A DNA stretch of 64,000 nucleotides from Fasciolopsis buskii. Its lineage: Eukaryota > Platyhelminthes > Trematoda > Plagiorchiida > Fasciolidae. This document shows, in pieces, positions 34,446-47,830 of the stretch. The DNA lies in contig LUCM01008482.1 of assembly GCA_008360955.1 (NCBI GenBank), forward strand, positions 62,001 to 126,000, written 5' to 3'. A model generated the notes under the pieces. That model saw only the letters and a list, made by a program, of their open reading frames with translations, did no database searches and was not told the DNA's origin. The translations under genes and the position numbers were made by a program. Position 1 is the first letter of the stretch. Each line of letters begins with the position of its first letter.

Positions 34446-37400
34446 GTTCTTTGTATTCTACGCGGGTTCTAATAATGACTATCGGTACCCTTTTCACGAA
34501 TAAAGAATACGGAGTTTTACTGCACAGATAATTAGTGAGGAAAAATAACTGAACCTATTAATCTAATGAATGTCATATTACAGCTAATCTTCTGACGTTT
34601 CCGGTGTTTATTAAGTTAGAAAAGTGAGTTACTTATAGTCTGAGATTTGAGAAGCCAAATTTCTTCCTCAATTGCTCATAGATCAAAATAGTTGATTCAT
34701 ATCATTTGTTGCTGAAGTCACTGATAAGAATCCTCCAATTTCGGCCACCTATAGTGTTGTAAAGCGCAACAGATTCGTAATTTGATTTTATCTTCGGCTC
34801 GCTATCGCCTGTTCCGATGACTCGTAGTTCGGACAGCCAAATCATGCCAACCCAAAGTAGTCAAAACCAAATCAATTGCATCGGTTTTCAATGACCAGAA
34901 CTGGCTAATTAAATAATGCGCCGCCTAGTTTGATCGATCACTGAACTTTTCATGCGGCTTTTCCGCTCGATTCGTTGATTGGCACAATCATTGTGATCTC
35001 GTAATAATTGTCTTGGTTTTCGACCCGGGTAATGGAAATGACGATTGAATGAACATCGCCGTTAGACGGAGAAAAGTTAGCATGGTAGACATCGAATTAA
35101 TCGAATCTCGTGATTTCGCCGAGCATTGATTTGTGTAACACAGACTCTTACAATGTGATTTTGGCATTTTAACACTGGTTTCACGGTATAATAGATGCTG
35201 CAACACTGTTTTTTCTAGTAAAAGGCACTTCCCAAAACTAGTATGTTTTTTCCTCCGGTAAAATGCAATTCGGCTAGCTAGTGCGTCGTTGTTTCCGCGT
35301 TCCGAACTCAACATTTGACGACTAATACATTTGCATGTATTGAATGAGAATGGTTAAATTTGACCACGAACAAGATGCAGTACTTCAGAATTCAGTAACC
35401 ATCATTCAGTTGTGCGGAGAAAATCTTCAGGAACATTAGAAATTGCTTCTTATTTAATTGCAAATTTTGAGTTTTTGCCTAACTTGTGCAAATCCCAAAC
35501 AATAGGAGTAAATCTATCGGTATTTTCATTTCACACACTGCACCATTGGAGCACAATGTACTTTTGAAATCGATTTTTGTGGCATCTTTCTTGTCATTTT
35601 CATGTCGATAGCGCTCTCTCTAGTCCTCACCCGACTAGATTACGTCGCTTTTTTACCAGTGTGGTGGTAATCACGATTCGAAGCGCGACATTCTGGTTAG
35701 CTTTCTGTTTCTTGTCGGCAGCTTGAGTGATGATAACCGTTCGCTTCTCTTGATTAATACAAAAACCATTCCCTATCTTTATCTCGGGAATGCTTTTTCA
35801 ACCAATTGTTAATTGATGGTGAATCATCAACAGCGAGGGTCCCGTGGGCACACAAAAGCATACCTATTTGGTCACTTCTTTCAGTCAGTACATCTGACGA
35901 TTAGTCCTAGTCTTTTGACCCTAACGTTAGATGCGTATTCCTAGCTTTTAGTAGTTAAGTCCAAAAGTACCTCGGTGAGATACAGCTTTTGCGATAATAC
36001 AACCGAAAGTGACGAGGCTCAAGGGATTGCAAGCACTATGTAAGCCAATTTCACGGAGTTTGAAAAATGCCCAATAGACCTCTCATCACGAATACTGGCG
36101 GACACTACTCAGATCAGTTAACCAAGCAAACCGTGAAACCAAGTCCTCGGAATTTTGCGTCGCTCCTTAAGAGCGAAATTGTCCCAAATATTAGACGGCG
36201 TGTCATGTTAAACGAAACGGGCAGTTTCCATCCGCCCACGATATTGAAATTATATGTCAAATATTTACATTTTATTTGGGAAAGAAGTCATAGATATTGT
36301 TTGCTTTGGATTTCTTCTCTTTGACCAATGGCGAACTTATTGGCGACATGCGTTCCATCACTTCGCTTGCTGGAATTGACTGCATCACCTTGTGAGACTT
36401 GAGAGTTTGAGGACTGCGTCGCCCCATCAAAGTTCCTGGATTCCGGCGTCACTGCTATTGGTTCTTCTATATCACGGCCGCTTTATTCAGCTTCCTGTTG
36501 TCGTTTATTCTGATTCAGCATCTGCCGTTTCTGCAGATGAGCAAGAAAACGACGTTTGCTTCATAATTTCAGTACAGCCTTATTCAGATCGCATCTCTTT
36601 TTCGAGAAATAAACCATCTACCAAAGCGCCTGCGCCTTTCCAATGAAGAGACCTAGTCAAATTTCAAAAGCACTTTAATTTTCCACGGTTTTCATGTGTG
36701 CCTCATCAAAACCCAGTGTGAGAATGTGGCACTGCCTAAACGTAACTGATCAAATGCGTTGCTTCCAGAATATCGACCTCGTAGGAAACGGTCCCATGAT
36801 CATTTGGTTGAATGATAGATGTATAAGTTGTAGGTAAAAGTGAAACGTTTTCCCTCGGCACGGCAGCAGAAACTAGTGATAACGAGCGAAATCTTACGTT
36901 TGTCATAATTCATTCCCTAATCTAGGCGTCTCGGAGAAGAAATTATCCAAAAATCCCGGCAACTGTAATACTCACGTGGCAAGCAATTATTTAAGGACCC
37001 CTAGGGTAGCATTGGTTTTCCTGCCTTCGAGCACAACCGTAAGTATTTTTTACCAAATGCAGTGCAACTAATTAGAATGATCAATATGGATTTCGTAACT
37101 TTGCTTCCAATTTTTTGAATCATAACATTCTTCTAACGTTTGATCAACCAAGGTGCGATAATGAAATGCCGCCTCAACATCGCTGATAAATAGCGTTCTA
37201 AATACTACTGTTTATAATCTCGGAATCAATTAAAAACTTTATTCATTGTTCACTCGTTTCCGATCGCCACAAATCTTCTAAAGAACCAAAGTGCACAAAG
37301 GAATCTTCAACTTGCTTTGTATGCTCCTGATCCGCTCCTCCTTTCAAAAGAGAAACTACTGTAGCAACAAATTTCACAGCTTTTCTACTGATTCCTTCCA

Positions 37401-39129
37401 TCACGGTTATCTCGTTGTGCTCCTCACATTCGAAAAATCTACCGAAAAGGGCATAGTCTTGTTTCCAGTCGAATCTTTTAGTCTCCTTTGAAAAACAACA
37501 AGCCGTTTCACCTCAGAAATTTACGCCGTTTCTGTTTCCGAAATCGCCTGCATACTTTCTGCTTTGTCATCTGTGATTTACTTTTCGTGATCGAAGTCTG
37601 AGAATGGGCATTAAGTTAATATGCAATCCTGTCTCGGATGACAGCCAACAGGAGAATTTAGTATTCGTCGTTAGGCGACTCGTTTTGGTCAGTCAGATGT
37701 TGGAATCTGTAGCTAATCATTTGTGACCTATTTAGAACCCGATTTCACAGTACTTCGTCGAGAGTGCCTGGGGCGAGAATGGTAGCGTCCCCCATAACGC
37801 GACTGTTTAGGGCTGAAAAATGGTGGGATATTTCATAAGCTGCTATCTCCTGAAGGTCCAGTATCTCACAGACATATTTGTATAACCTTCTAACGTTGGC
37901 TGACAAAATGTCGAAGTCTTTCCTGTCTCGATCACTGCGATCGATGGTCTGTAATCATGCGAAACCAGTGACGGACACTTGCAAAATTACGTTCTGTCAA
38001 AGTTCGGTAATCCGTTGATAGCCAAATCAGATAACACAGTTCCAGGGATTGCAGCTGAAAAATGAAGATCTCTGAGATGAAACAATTGTACTGTGGTTTA
38101 GGAGTTTCTACAGAGCTCCGTGGGTTTACCATTTCACTGATACAATAGGACCTCTAATACACTCGTTCTGCAGGCCGTGGCTAGTTTTGCATTGGGATAC
38201 TCAGGAACCTATAATTTTCCTTGTAGTGAAGTGCTACAGGTTGAATTTTCCTGTAACCCATTTGGGCTTGACGCACAACGGATGACCCCTGCTATCCGTG
38301 CATCCGTATATGTCAGAACACGTTTTCAGCAAGCTTGGTGTAAATTCTTTCTGAGTTGGTTGGAATCCTCTTCATATGTAAACAAACTCACGGAGGTGAC
38401 TAATGAGAAAACCAAGAGAGCTTGTCTGAGTGGTGGATCAACTTCTTTCAGGCATCGATGATAACTGAAATCCATTCGGGATGACCAAGAGACTAAGGTG
38501 TACCACAGGCTGTCCCGAGTTCAAACCCAATTCGGAGCGTGTGGATCGTGCATTGTTAATGGTTGCGAACAAAGGGGAAGCGACTTTACGGTACTTCCGT
38601 GGTCGTCATTGATGTTCTGAATGAATATCATCGTATGAATGACCATGTTACAGTTCAGATAGATCTCTTCCCTCTGAAATATAATAAAAAAGCAAACTGA
38701 ATGACGAATAATCTCTCGTTTACACCGTCGTCATATTTTCGCACAATTTGGTTATAGTTCGGCTATAACGTGGTTTACTTGAACGGGCCTCAGGTAACAA
38801 ACGCTGCTTGCTTTAGCGATTTCCAGTCTATGACCTGAATATTCGTGATGCATACTTTTAGAAGTGCTGAACAGATTTAGAGGATGAATTAGCGTCAATC
38901 CATTGACAATTTCCAGTTAATTACGCAGTCTTATAGATAGTTTTAATCCGCGCATGTCTGACCCAAGTTGGGTGTTCTTAGATACACTTTGACATCTGAG
39001 TCATTTTCCCTCTTAGGGAATAGCAATAAAGCTGCGGTTAGATTGGCTAGTCCATCAAAAAAATTGGTGCAGTGCTACTGTTCACCTTCAGCTTATGCAC
39101 CCTGCACTATGGATGACTTTTTGTGATTA
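34446..39129. other. Long stretch without recognised genes
   Basis: About 4.7 kb of AT-rich sequence. Frames at 36067-36324, 36392-36646 and 38177-38461 have no motifs. One exon-like plus-strand segment at about 36927-37040 is noted in the findings. No SINE B box or LINE motif found. Confidence 0.45.
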
Positions 39130-41520
39130 CACAAAGTGGTTTACAGTAAAAGGCCAAATCCTATAGTCAAAAGTCGCTGTAAAACTGGGTACATGTGGGT
39201 AATATTCAAATAAGATCAGCTTGCTGATTCTGGTATTAAAAACAGAAAATGTCGTAAGTTGCTGGAAAAAAGGAGAAAGGAAGAATGTTCTAGAGCTTTG
39301 CAGTCCGGGAAATAAAAGATAGGAGTAAGGAAGTTCATATTCTAGGGGGTGAATAATTGGTAAAGATGAATGGCTGCCCGAATATGAGAACGACAAGTGG
39401 AAGTCATGGGTAGAGGAACTTACGGAACGAATTCTGAGGAACAGAAACCAGAGATAGTGAAGGGACACCGAAGCAACTGCTCGACAATGTGCAAGTGACT
39501 GCAGATTTGAGGTCAGGGGATCATTTACCAACCGAACGCCTTTTTATTGATCTCGTTTAAGAAAAGAAAGGACGGTAGACGAGCCTTCGTCTACATGACT
39601 GTAGTATTCACATGTCTGCCAGATTTGGGTTGTAAAAAATGTCTGGAGCGGTATAAAAAATCAATTCTAGGCGCAGCACGAGAGACAAGTGTTAACACCA
39701 AGGAAGGTCAATAAAGAGAAGAATTTACGGAGAAGACTGGTAGCAAAAGTGATTCAATGGGACGAATAAAAGTCTAGTCAAAACCTATCTGGAGAGAATA
39801 AGGGGGGTGTTTGAATGAGACAGAAAGAACGGATTGAAACATACATAGTAGGCAGACCGGCAAGCAGAAAGTCTCCCTAGATCGGGAGCAAATGATGCAC
39901 AGAACACAATACAATACCGAACGATATTGGTAGTGACATGGCGACCAGTAGGCCAGAAAGGAAATAACGAAGAGTAACTTCATCGGAAAAACACTGAAGA
40001 CGACTGGAGGTTGATGTAAGGAAATCATTATTGAAAAGAAGGGTGGGCGCAAGTAGGGGATCATGGGGAACATTAGCATTCACAGAGAACGACTGAGACA
40101 GAACGCCGTCGATTAGGATAGAGATTGTCCGCTGAAAAAACGTAACAACCACAATGCAAGAGCCGGTTTGAACCGGAACGAAGACATTTTCGACAGCAGA
40201 CCTTTAAGCCAAATCCGATCGAAGACCCTGGAGATGTCAAGAAAGATCAAAAGGGTTCTTCTATGGTTTCCGAGTACAGCCGATCAGGAGCATGAGGTGC
40301 TCGCTAATGGATCCTCCGTAGAGTTGCACGATCGAAATCCACACTGGCCGTCCTTCAGAAAATCTTCAAGTTCGAGGAATGTAGCAAGTGTTCGGTGATA
40401 GCGGTTTCGAAAACTTCCGGAATTGCAGAAGTGAGGGTGATGTGACGATATTTCTTGGGGAGGACAGGTTTCCACATTCTGTGATAGGAAAAATGATTGC
40501 ATTATTCTATGAAGAGTGGCACGTTGCGAGAATAAAAGATGGCCCAACAGAAGGGGTAATTCCGGGGCCCATGACTTTGGGACGATGGGTGGAGTGCCGT
40601 CTTGACCGGGAGGTTTGAAAACATTCAGACTGGAAATAGTTGCTCTTTCTAGCAGCTGTAACAAGAAGAACAGCATAGCTGGAAACATGAGAAAAGGGCT
40701 GGCAGGGCCAGTGGAGTTTGAGACAGGTCAGAAGGCAAAAGTTTCGGCCTTGTCAATCGGGTCTTAAACCACAGTCGCAGGAATAGCAAATAGGAGGGGA
40801 AGAGTAAGGACACAATTGCAGGGTATCGACTTTGCAAAGGTTTGGTTACCGGTGGCGGATAAGGCCAGGAGTTCAGCTTTGTGATGTACATGGCTATCTC
40901 TAGCCCTCTTTATGATGAGCAATTGTATGTTCCTAGTTTACACAAAGCGATTTCAGGATATTTGTTTGGACGAACGGTGCCACCGGTGGTAGTGCTGAGC
41001 TTTTCAAACGAACGACACAGTTGTGAGCAGTTGGGTTTAGAGAAGTGTAAGCTGCGCTGGTTTGTTCGTTGAAGAATAAGCTGAGTGAGATTGTAGACGG
41101 AGAAACAGGAGACAAAAAATAACTGTTTTCAAAGGCAATAAGACAGAAAGTCGTGAAAACTACTTCCATCGCCAGAGTCGTAGCCCCAAAAGGTGTATCT
41201 AGATTTGGGACGAGGAGAGAAAAAAGGGTAAACCTGAGATAGGACAATGGTCCGACGAGGACAAAGGAGACAGGGAGGTGATACTAGAAAATGATGAGAG
41301 AATGGATGTAAGAATTAGGTCGAGATTGTGTCCATGGGCGTGAAAATGATCGGGCATGTGTAAAGCGAGGTCAATCAGTTGACCGAGGCTTTTGCTTGTG
41401 GGGAAAGCTTCGATTTCACCTCCCATGGTCGAAGTGTTCTATGAGTGCAACAGCCAATCTTTGTTAAAGGTATTTAAAACACCTTGGATGGTTGGCAGTT
41501 GGGGCCCACCAGAGTTAATA
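39130..41520 (-). mobile_element. Jockey-type LINE, minus strand, decayed
   Basis: Minus-strand order from 41.45 kb down is an endonuclease piece GGEIEAFPTSKSLGQLIDLA, HNLDLILTS, SSSDHCPISGLPF, then a linker with SLNPTAHNCV near 41060. The reverse transcriptase begins with GQDGTPPIVPKSWAPELPLL near 40600 and NYRP-region relics. It continues with DGQCGFRSCNSTEDPLA near 40310, IFLDISRVFDRIWLKGLLSK near 40195-40255, GVLSQSFSVNANVPHDPLLA near 40060-40110 and the catalytic box decayed to CFSDEVTLRY near 39960-39990. The C-terminal block CRAVASVSLHYLW ends near 39180. The motif set (KAFDRVWH, HSFADD-like, RAVASLS) is that of jockey-clade elements. It is frame-shifted repeatedly. Confidence 0.85.
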
Positions 41521-44259
41521 TTTCAGTCCTTGAAGATAAGTAAAATTCCAGAGAATCATTGCTATTAGGAAAGTGGCAAACAGTGCGGAAGTAATGAGTG
41601 AAAGAAGGGAACCGAATTTTTAATCACCTAACTTGCAAGTTTCGAGTGGAGAAGTGAAAATGCGAAAGTCGGAAGAAGGCAGCAGATCGATGGATATGCG
41701 TGCAGACACCAACCTTAGAAAACAAGTATGAGTGAAGTGAATGGTTGACAAATTATGAGTGGTCTGTGTCTGTCGAGAAAGAAGTGTGTGTTTCTGTCAA
41801 ATATAAGGCAACGGCGATGAACTTTAGAGGAAATAAGTGTATAGATTAAACATATCGATTTAAACCATGAATATTAACATGAACTTCGTGTGTCCTGTGA
41901 GCTAGGGCGCACAGGTGAACGAGAAAGGTTATTTATTCGATTTGTAAAGCTCATGCTAAGTTGTGAGAGAACAGGCAACCCAAACCTAGAGACTTGGACA
42001 CGAGAACCACATAAGACCTCAATAGATTTGGGCGTGATGGTGAGCCGAGGGCGACAGCAGAGCTATCTACCAATAACAGCCCACACCATGTTTTTGGATT
42101 GTTCCTTTCCGACATGCCATAGCTTACTGAACCCAGAGCTCAAACTTCATGCATCTACTGGCCCACGTGTTCTGCAAATTTATTCGCTTATTTACGTAAA
42201 GCAGGTTGTTTATTGATAAGAGTTGAAGATGACACGTAATAGTCGACCGTCTATTTCTTTGAAGTTGAGGTGATTTTTCCGGAATCTGCTAAGCACTCTT
42301 TCTAGACTATGCTGGAACCACGGATGTGTTTTCGTTTGGCCTGCTAAGTCGATGGTGCTTCTTATTGAGATTATCAACCTCTATGACTTTTTTGTCAAGA
42401 AATCTGCACCCAACTCTTTCCCCTATTTTTGTTTCCCGTATTTGGATGGAACAATACTTTAGGTGACAACACTGTTCCGTCGCGTTTTTGTGAGTCACCC
42501 CTCCAGGGGTGGCATTTTTCCCCAGATCACCAAATATTCGTTTTATCATCCATTTTTATGGATTTTTATGAAAAGCCTTTTCCGAAGCTGTTGCAGGCAC
42601 AGAGTTTGTTTGTTATGCTATTCTTTTGTGTGCACTCCAACCCTGGAACGACTGAGTAGTGCCAGTTAAAAAAAGAATAAAACTGAACGAAATTACTTGT
42701 TCGATTGAGACGATCATGTGTAGAAATCCGGAAAGCACACACAAACATCCATATGCAATCAACTCTCTTGACATGCATCGACCGACGTACACCATGCGCA
42801 CAACAGACATGATATCGACATTATTGACTTTCATATCGTGATTACAGAGATTTGTGACAGGCGCGCACAACTCTAACGATGGGCAAATACTAATTAGCGT
42901 GCGCTTACTGGTCACATGGTGAAATTACAAACGAAGTTGATTATTGGGATCATTCCAACATTTACTGATATGAGAAAACATCAAAATATAACAGTTGTCA
43001 AATATCACATGATAACAGAAAAATGGGAAAGGAGTACTTTGAAAATAATTGGAGCAAAGCATATCAAATTAGCGATTAGCCGATTTGAACGGAGATATTC
43101 CGACGTATCATCCATACGCAGTGGATCAAAAAGCTTGAATTCCAGTTTCTCACGTACTCCCCATTAGCAATTGCAAAACTTCATTCACCTGATCGATGTT
43201 ATTGTTATTGTGAATGCGATTGTAGGTCATTGCAGCATTTTGGTTGAAATTTACCTATTTTTCATTAAGTTCTGATCGCTGATCTTGTAGCTAAATCACA
43301 GACATTTCATGATCAGTCGAGCTGACATCAACATTGCATGCGATCAGTTCTTAGAGATCTTCTCTACTTATGATTTTGTTATTAACTTTAACATGTATTT
43401 GAAAACAAACGAGCGCTTACATTGCACGTTCTGTAGCTCAGAGAATTCTGCATGAATGGCAATCTAAATTTAGATGGAACATCCCACTGATGAAAAGTTA
43501 ACTATTTTTCATTTCTGGAGATAATTAAAAGTCAAATGTAGTAGATTTCAGTTGATGTTTGAATAAGAGAAATTAAATTCAAAGAAACAACAATTGTGAC
43601 CCCATCAACGTGGAGTGCGCCTCTTGACTAGCAGTACTACAATTCACTACCGTCGTAAATATGGTCAGTACATCCGATCGTACGACAATCCGGAAAGTAG
43701 TCATCAAGTCCATCGGTACAGTAAAAAGCAAAATTCCTGTCTTTTTTTCGTACAGCAGTTCATCAATTTTTAAGTAAAAAGTAAAAACCGCTTCATCCAG
43801 GTCCTGTTTTTATTTTGAGGAGAATACTGAAGCAGTCGGGTTTTTTTTTCGACGAAGACCACAGGCAGTTCCGTATGTACCCGTAATTCGTCCATTTAAA
43901 CAAGCGCCGAATTATACCAGTCACCCGCAAACTCAATTCATAAGGAAATGCACAATAACCAAATTATAATGCCAAGCGGTACACTCCTGAAATTGCATTT
44001 TCTGCCGCTTTGGGCTTCGTTATTTCATCGTTTTTTTTTATTAATTTTACTTTATCACGACCTCTATTCAGCGTTACGTTTGTTCGGAAATAATTTTATT
44101 TAGATGTTCTACCTGTTTGCATCCTCCAGTGGAATAAAGTTCTCCAAGGTATCACATATTCCATTTCGTCTAAAAGAATCAGACTTTCTGGCTGATAGCT
44201 CTTAAATGCAACCCACCAACAAAGTCATCAGTTTTGGCATTGTTCAGCGTCAAAATTAG
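41521..44259. other. No recognised gene
   Basis: Overlapping short frames near 41890-42216 and 42307-43167 lie on both strands and show no family signature. The upper edge may include more of the jockey-type endonuclease. No SINE or inverted repeat recognised. Confidence 0.45.
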
Positions 44260-44471
44260 CTTCATGCTCGAGAAAATGTAGCATCTATTCCTCGAACGGC
44301 GCTCTCCAGTTCATGTTCATACTTGTGTGACCAGTATACAAGAATCGCGGACTACCCGGATCTTGCGGACAAGATTGTCTTGATCAATGACTTGGTGATT
44401 CGCCGGAAGGACAGAGTTTGCGACAACAGAGAGACTGAAAGTGATGCGGCAACATTTATCAATTGTTCCTG
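44260..44471 (+). CDS. Possible exon of an unrecognised gene
   Basis: One plus-strand frame is open from the stop TAG (44257-44259) to a donor TG|GTAAGA at 44472, about 70 codons without an ATG near its start, so it is easily missed by a start-based ORF search. It contains SYLCDQYTRIADYPDL, ADKIVLINDLVIRRKDRVCD and NRETESDAATFINC, a charged, globular-looking composition quite unlike the surrounding AT-rich sequence. Possible acceptors are the AG pairs at 44246-44259. I do not recognise the family and cannot link it to a neighbour. Confidence 0.3.
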
Positions 44472-44865
44472 GTAAGACAAATTTGAATTTATTATGTATA
44501 CTCTTTAAAAGTAATTAACGTTATGATCACTCATTGTTGTTCAAGGTTTTTTGGTTATAGGAGTGCAATTTTAACGAATCTCCTCATTGATCCTTTATGT
44601 TTACGACACGACATCCCATGTTTTCAAGCTCCTTTTTAACATCCCTTCTTCCATCTCTTGTGGACAATTCACATATTATTACGGTTGATTTCACTCACCC
44701 TCTGATACCACTACTCACCGTGTTTGATGTAACAGATATTTTCGTTTCTCCAACCAGAAGAAATTCTATTTAAGATAGAATTATCACTAATCATGCTGAA
44801 AAATTCTCCTGAATTACTCGAGCCATCACGACAAGATATTGTTGACACCTTTTATTACAAGTATA

Positions 44866-44876
44866 TATATATATTA
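44866..44876. repeat. Short (TA)n microsatellite at the tail of a SINE
   Basis: A TATATATATAT run flanked by ATTACAAG on both sides, at the 3' (tail) end of the minus-strand SINE that follows. Confidence 0.7.
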
Positions 44877-44894
44877 CAAGCATAGTGAATGGGT

Positions 44895-45125
44895 GAATAC
44901 AGTATAAGAGCACAGCCTATGGCCTCTAAAGCCTATCGGACAGAGGAAGGGGAGCTCACAGCTATGATGCTGAAACCTGGGGTGGCGCAGAATCCCATGA
45001 GGTCTCATTAGGTCAGCTATGATAACCAGCTGGTCGACGCTGAGTTCCTCATTTACCACCGAAGTGACCGACAGATATTGGATTCGAATCTCTGACCTTT
45101 TGGGGGTGACAAAAGCTTGGCCCAC
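44895..45125 (-). repeat. tRNA-type SINE family 2, minus strand
   Basis: It shares plus-strand landmarks with the 60 kb copy: GGTGGCGCAGAATCCCATGAGG against GGTGGTGCAGAATCTTCCAGG, CTCATTAGGTCAG against CTCATTAGGTTAG, and ATTCGAATCTCTGACC (B box in reverse complement, 45082-45097). The tail runs into ATTACAAG and a TA microsatellite at 44866. Confidence 0.75.
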
Positions 45126-45444
45126 TCGGTCAATGCTTTCAATAATGCCTGAGATATACTGCCGATCTGCTTTTCACTCTTTCAAGCAAAAAACCAAATC
45201 CACGTTCGCGTGTCTATTTTTATGGATGACAACATCATTTTCCTCCAAATCCACCCTTCTTGCATCTTGTTTTTTAACTCCTGCTGAATGACATTTCAAC
45301 TTTTCGTGGAGACCGTCAAGGCAATGTTTTACATTTGCCTTCTTCTGGAAACTTTTGTTCTCTTTGATGTTGGGAGAATTTTTCTAGGTACCGAAATCCC
45401 TAAGGAGAGAAGAGTACGTTTAAAAATTTCGTAGCCATTCGCGG

Positions 45445-47100
45445 GTGAGACAAATCTTTGGAAATTCATATCTTAATCCAAAAAGGGAGAGATTACGAGA
45501 AATTGACACTGCTCTCCTCGGTCACCGCCGTAATGATGGTAATAGCGAATTCAAACTTGGAGGCATTCGAGTATTATACAGGAATAAAGAGACCAATAAA
45601 ATATGCTGCAGACACCAAAAGTGTCATTCGCGTCTTCATTAATCTTTTTAGTAGGATTCCATATAAACATGTGTCAGAAAATGATGAGCACCCTATCATC
45701 TTTCCCAAGGAAGAGGCATTCAAGCTGTCTTTTCCAACCAAAATAGCCACAGATCTAGGCCTTGACAGTGTATCCTCACCTCCTCTAAGGCACAACACCG
45801 TGGCTGTGACTGATGCCTTAATCTTTCACATTAGCTTATAGTTAAGCTTACACTCGAAGTGTTACTGCTGAAAACCGGTCACCATTGTTCCCGGCTCGTA
45901 ATCTGGTGGCCAAAAGGAAAAGGTCTTGGCGCTTGTACGTGAAGTGCGCGGGTTCGGTCCTCCACCGAGGATCAAATTCCCCACTTAGTAGCTCTCTGTT
46001 TGGCTCCGGTCCCTTCCCTAAAGATGGTAGGCATCATTAGTACATGAATAAAACAAATAAAAGAAAAAAGAAAATTTAACTGTTTGAACCAAGCGTTTTC
46101 GCACCATTATCTTCAAGTCTTCAAGTTCTAAAATTAAGGAACATGCATTACATGAAAGCCAACGTTCTGACGAGCTCCTTCAATACACTAATCAATCTAA
46201 TGTTATCATTTCTCTTGCCCATCCTATATGCAAGTTCTTTGGTGAATCCGCGAAATCCGTGCGATATATCCCCTTAGGCTCCACATCTGCATTCGATTGT
46301 ATCCAAATTTGAATCAAGGTTGCCCCAGGTCGTTATAAGCACAGGTCTGTCCATCCTACCAACAGGATGCACTGCACACGACTGGGTGGCTAGCAGTTCA
46401 GAAATGCTTCGAGGTGCCGTTCTTTCCCCACATTTGTTTCCCTGAACAATGACGTGTTATTAACTGGCTCCTGTCATACATTTAAGTGTGTTCGCAATAT
46501 TGCCCCTTGCAAACGGTATCTGGAAATTAGGACTTTCACTGTGTTCCTAACAATTTGCCTTCTACCTACAAGTACAGTGTCTGAGCTCGCTTAAATATTA
46601 ACTTTTCCAAAAGTTTCGAATGTCTGTTCTCTCCTGTCTTTCTCGTCCATGTTCATTTAACACAGGATAACTTACCAGTGTTGATTCTGTGAAACGTTTA
46701 GTGATCATTGCTGATAGAACTCTGAAGCGGTCATTCCATCTTTTTCACTAATGTAAAGAGCCTTCAAGGGCTACCATTTAACATCAGGGGACTGGCATTT
46801 CGAATCAAAGTAGAGTCTTTTCTCCTAGTGTGACAACCAATGGGTTTTTCCTCCCGTCCCCAGGCTATTTTTGCAGGCTTGTCATTAAAAGATCCTTCTT
46901 CATGCTCCATGGGCTACTAGCCGTCTGTCTTTCGTAGTAAAATACTATCTATCCATCAAACAATTCTATCAAAATTTGTTTGCTTGTGAAATGATTTCTC
47001 TGCGGAAAATGTCGAATTTCAATCCTTTGCACGGTGATTTGAAGATTTCCTCTCACGTATATCTACATTTTCGTCTTTTCGTTCTACCTGCCTTCGATCT
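45445..47100 (+). mobile_element. CR1/jockey-type LINE, plus strand, split by a SINE
   Basis: The N-terminal linker and reverse-transcriptase entry are at 45458-45838: RDYEKLTLLSSVT, IPYKHVSENDEHPIIFPKEE, AFKL, then GLDSVSSPPLRHN where TGPDGI..LLK is usual. The frame stops at 45841 and a SINE occupies about 45890-46075. Reverse-transcriptase relics resume with SEMLRGAVLSPHLF (SGV.QGSVLGPLLF) near 46400-46445, then a decayed catalytic region (TFKCVRNIAPCKRYLEI near 46480-46530). SLKYQLFQKFRMSVLSCL-like codons lie near 46590-46640 and further relics to about 47100. Catalytic aspartates are not visible. Confidence 0.7.
45890..46075 (+). repeat. tRNA-type SINE family 1
   Basis: An A-box-like TGGTGGCCAAAAGG, then GTGCGCGGGTTCGGTCCTCC (B box with one change, 45947-45966), the body CCCCACTTAGTAGCTCTC, and a tail ATGAATAAAACAAATAAAAG. 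It interrupts the LINE 45445-47100. Confidence 0.75.
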
Positions 47101-47509
47101 CACTATCCCATTATATGCCGGTTGAGATGCATAGAGCAACAAAGTAGTGGACCGCTGAGCAACAAGCGATTTAATCATCGAATCTATTTGCACAGATACT
47201 TCGTGGGAGATTCTTTGAGTTGTTGCAGGCGAATGGTTTTCTGGTCCCTCAAAGTGTTTATTGACTCAAACTGAATGGTAATATGCTTTTTCTTCTTACA
47301 CGCTGATTTTGCTCTAGGCTGATAATCATTTTGGCAGCATAGTTCAACAAATTCTATATGGGTAACCATTTCGATTCAAATCTTTTAGTACATACTCCAG
47401 CTTGTTATCTGGCGTCCTCTTGAGTTACAGGCCAGGCAGCTTACTGATCCGAAGACCCCGTTAAAGACAATCTTGGCAACATCAGAATTATGTTTGTAAA
47501 GTAAATCTC
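47101..47509. other. Possible LINE tail; otherwise nothing recognised
   Basis: It may contain the last C-terminal codons or the 3' UTR of the preceding LINE. No other content. Confidence 0.4.
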
Positions 47510-47830
47510 ATGAAAACTTTGTCTTCGCCATGATCAGGAAAATTAACACAATTATCTATGACACAGGCACAACCTCTACCCAATAAGTTCATTTTTCAGA
47601 TCTGCTTTTCTCACCAACATTTGAGTTTCATCGCTCACACCTTTTGACGCATGCATCCATTCATATCTAACCGTCGGACTATGAACCATTAGTCGGTTGT
47701 CAAGTGTTCAAATCTGTTGTATTCATTCACCCGTTGCGAGCATCAGCTACAAATTTCCAATCCGCACTATGCAGTGCTAAATAAATGAGATGCCTTTAGC
47801 GATATATGGGATATTCCAAAACTTAGTGAG
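47510..47830 (-). repeat. Unnamed dispersed repeat, third copy
   Basis: Collinear with 28135-28465 in the same orientation. Landmarks include TTTGTCTTCGCCATGATCAGGAAAA against TTTGTCTTGGCTTTGGTCAGGAAAA, CATGCATCCATTCATATCTA against CGCGTCTATTCATATCTA, and CAATCCGCACTATGCAGTGCTAAATA against CACTCGCACTATCCAATACTAAATA. Roughly 70 per cent similar by eye. It lacks the nested SINE. Confidence 0.75.

Noticed and set aside
42429..42915. Several overlapping frames on both strands
   Set aside because: All are short, mutually antisense and without motifs. Treated as background.
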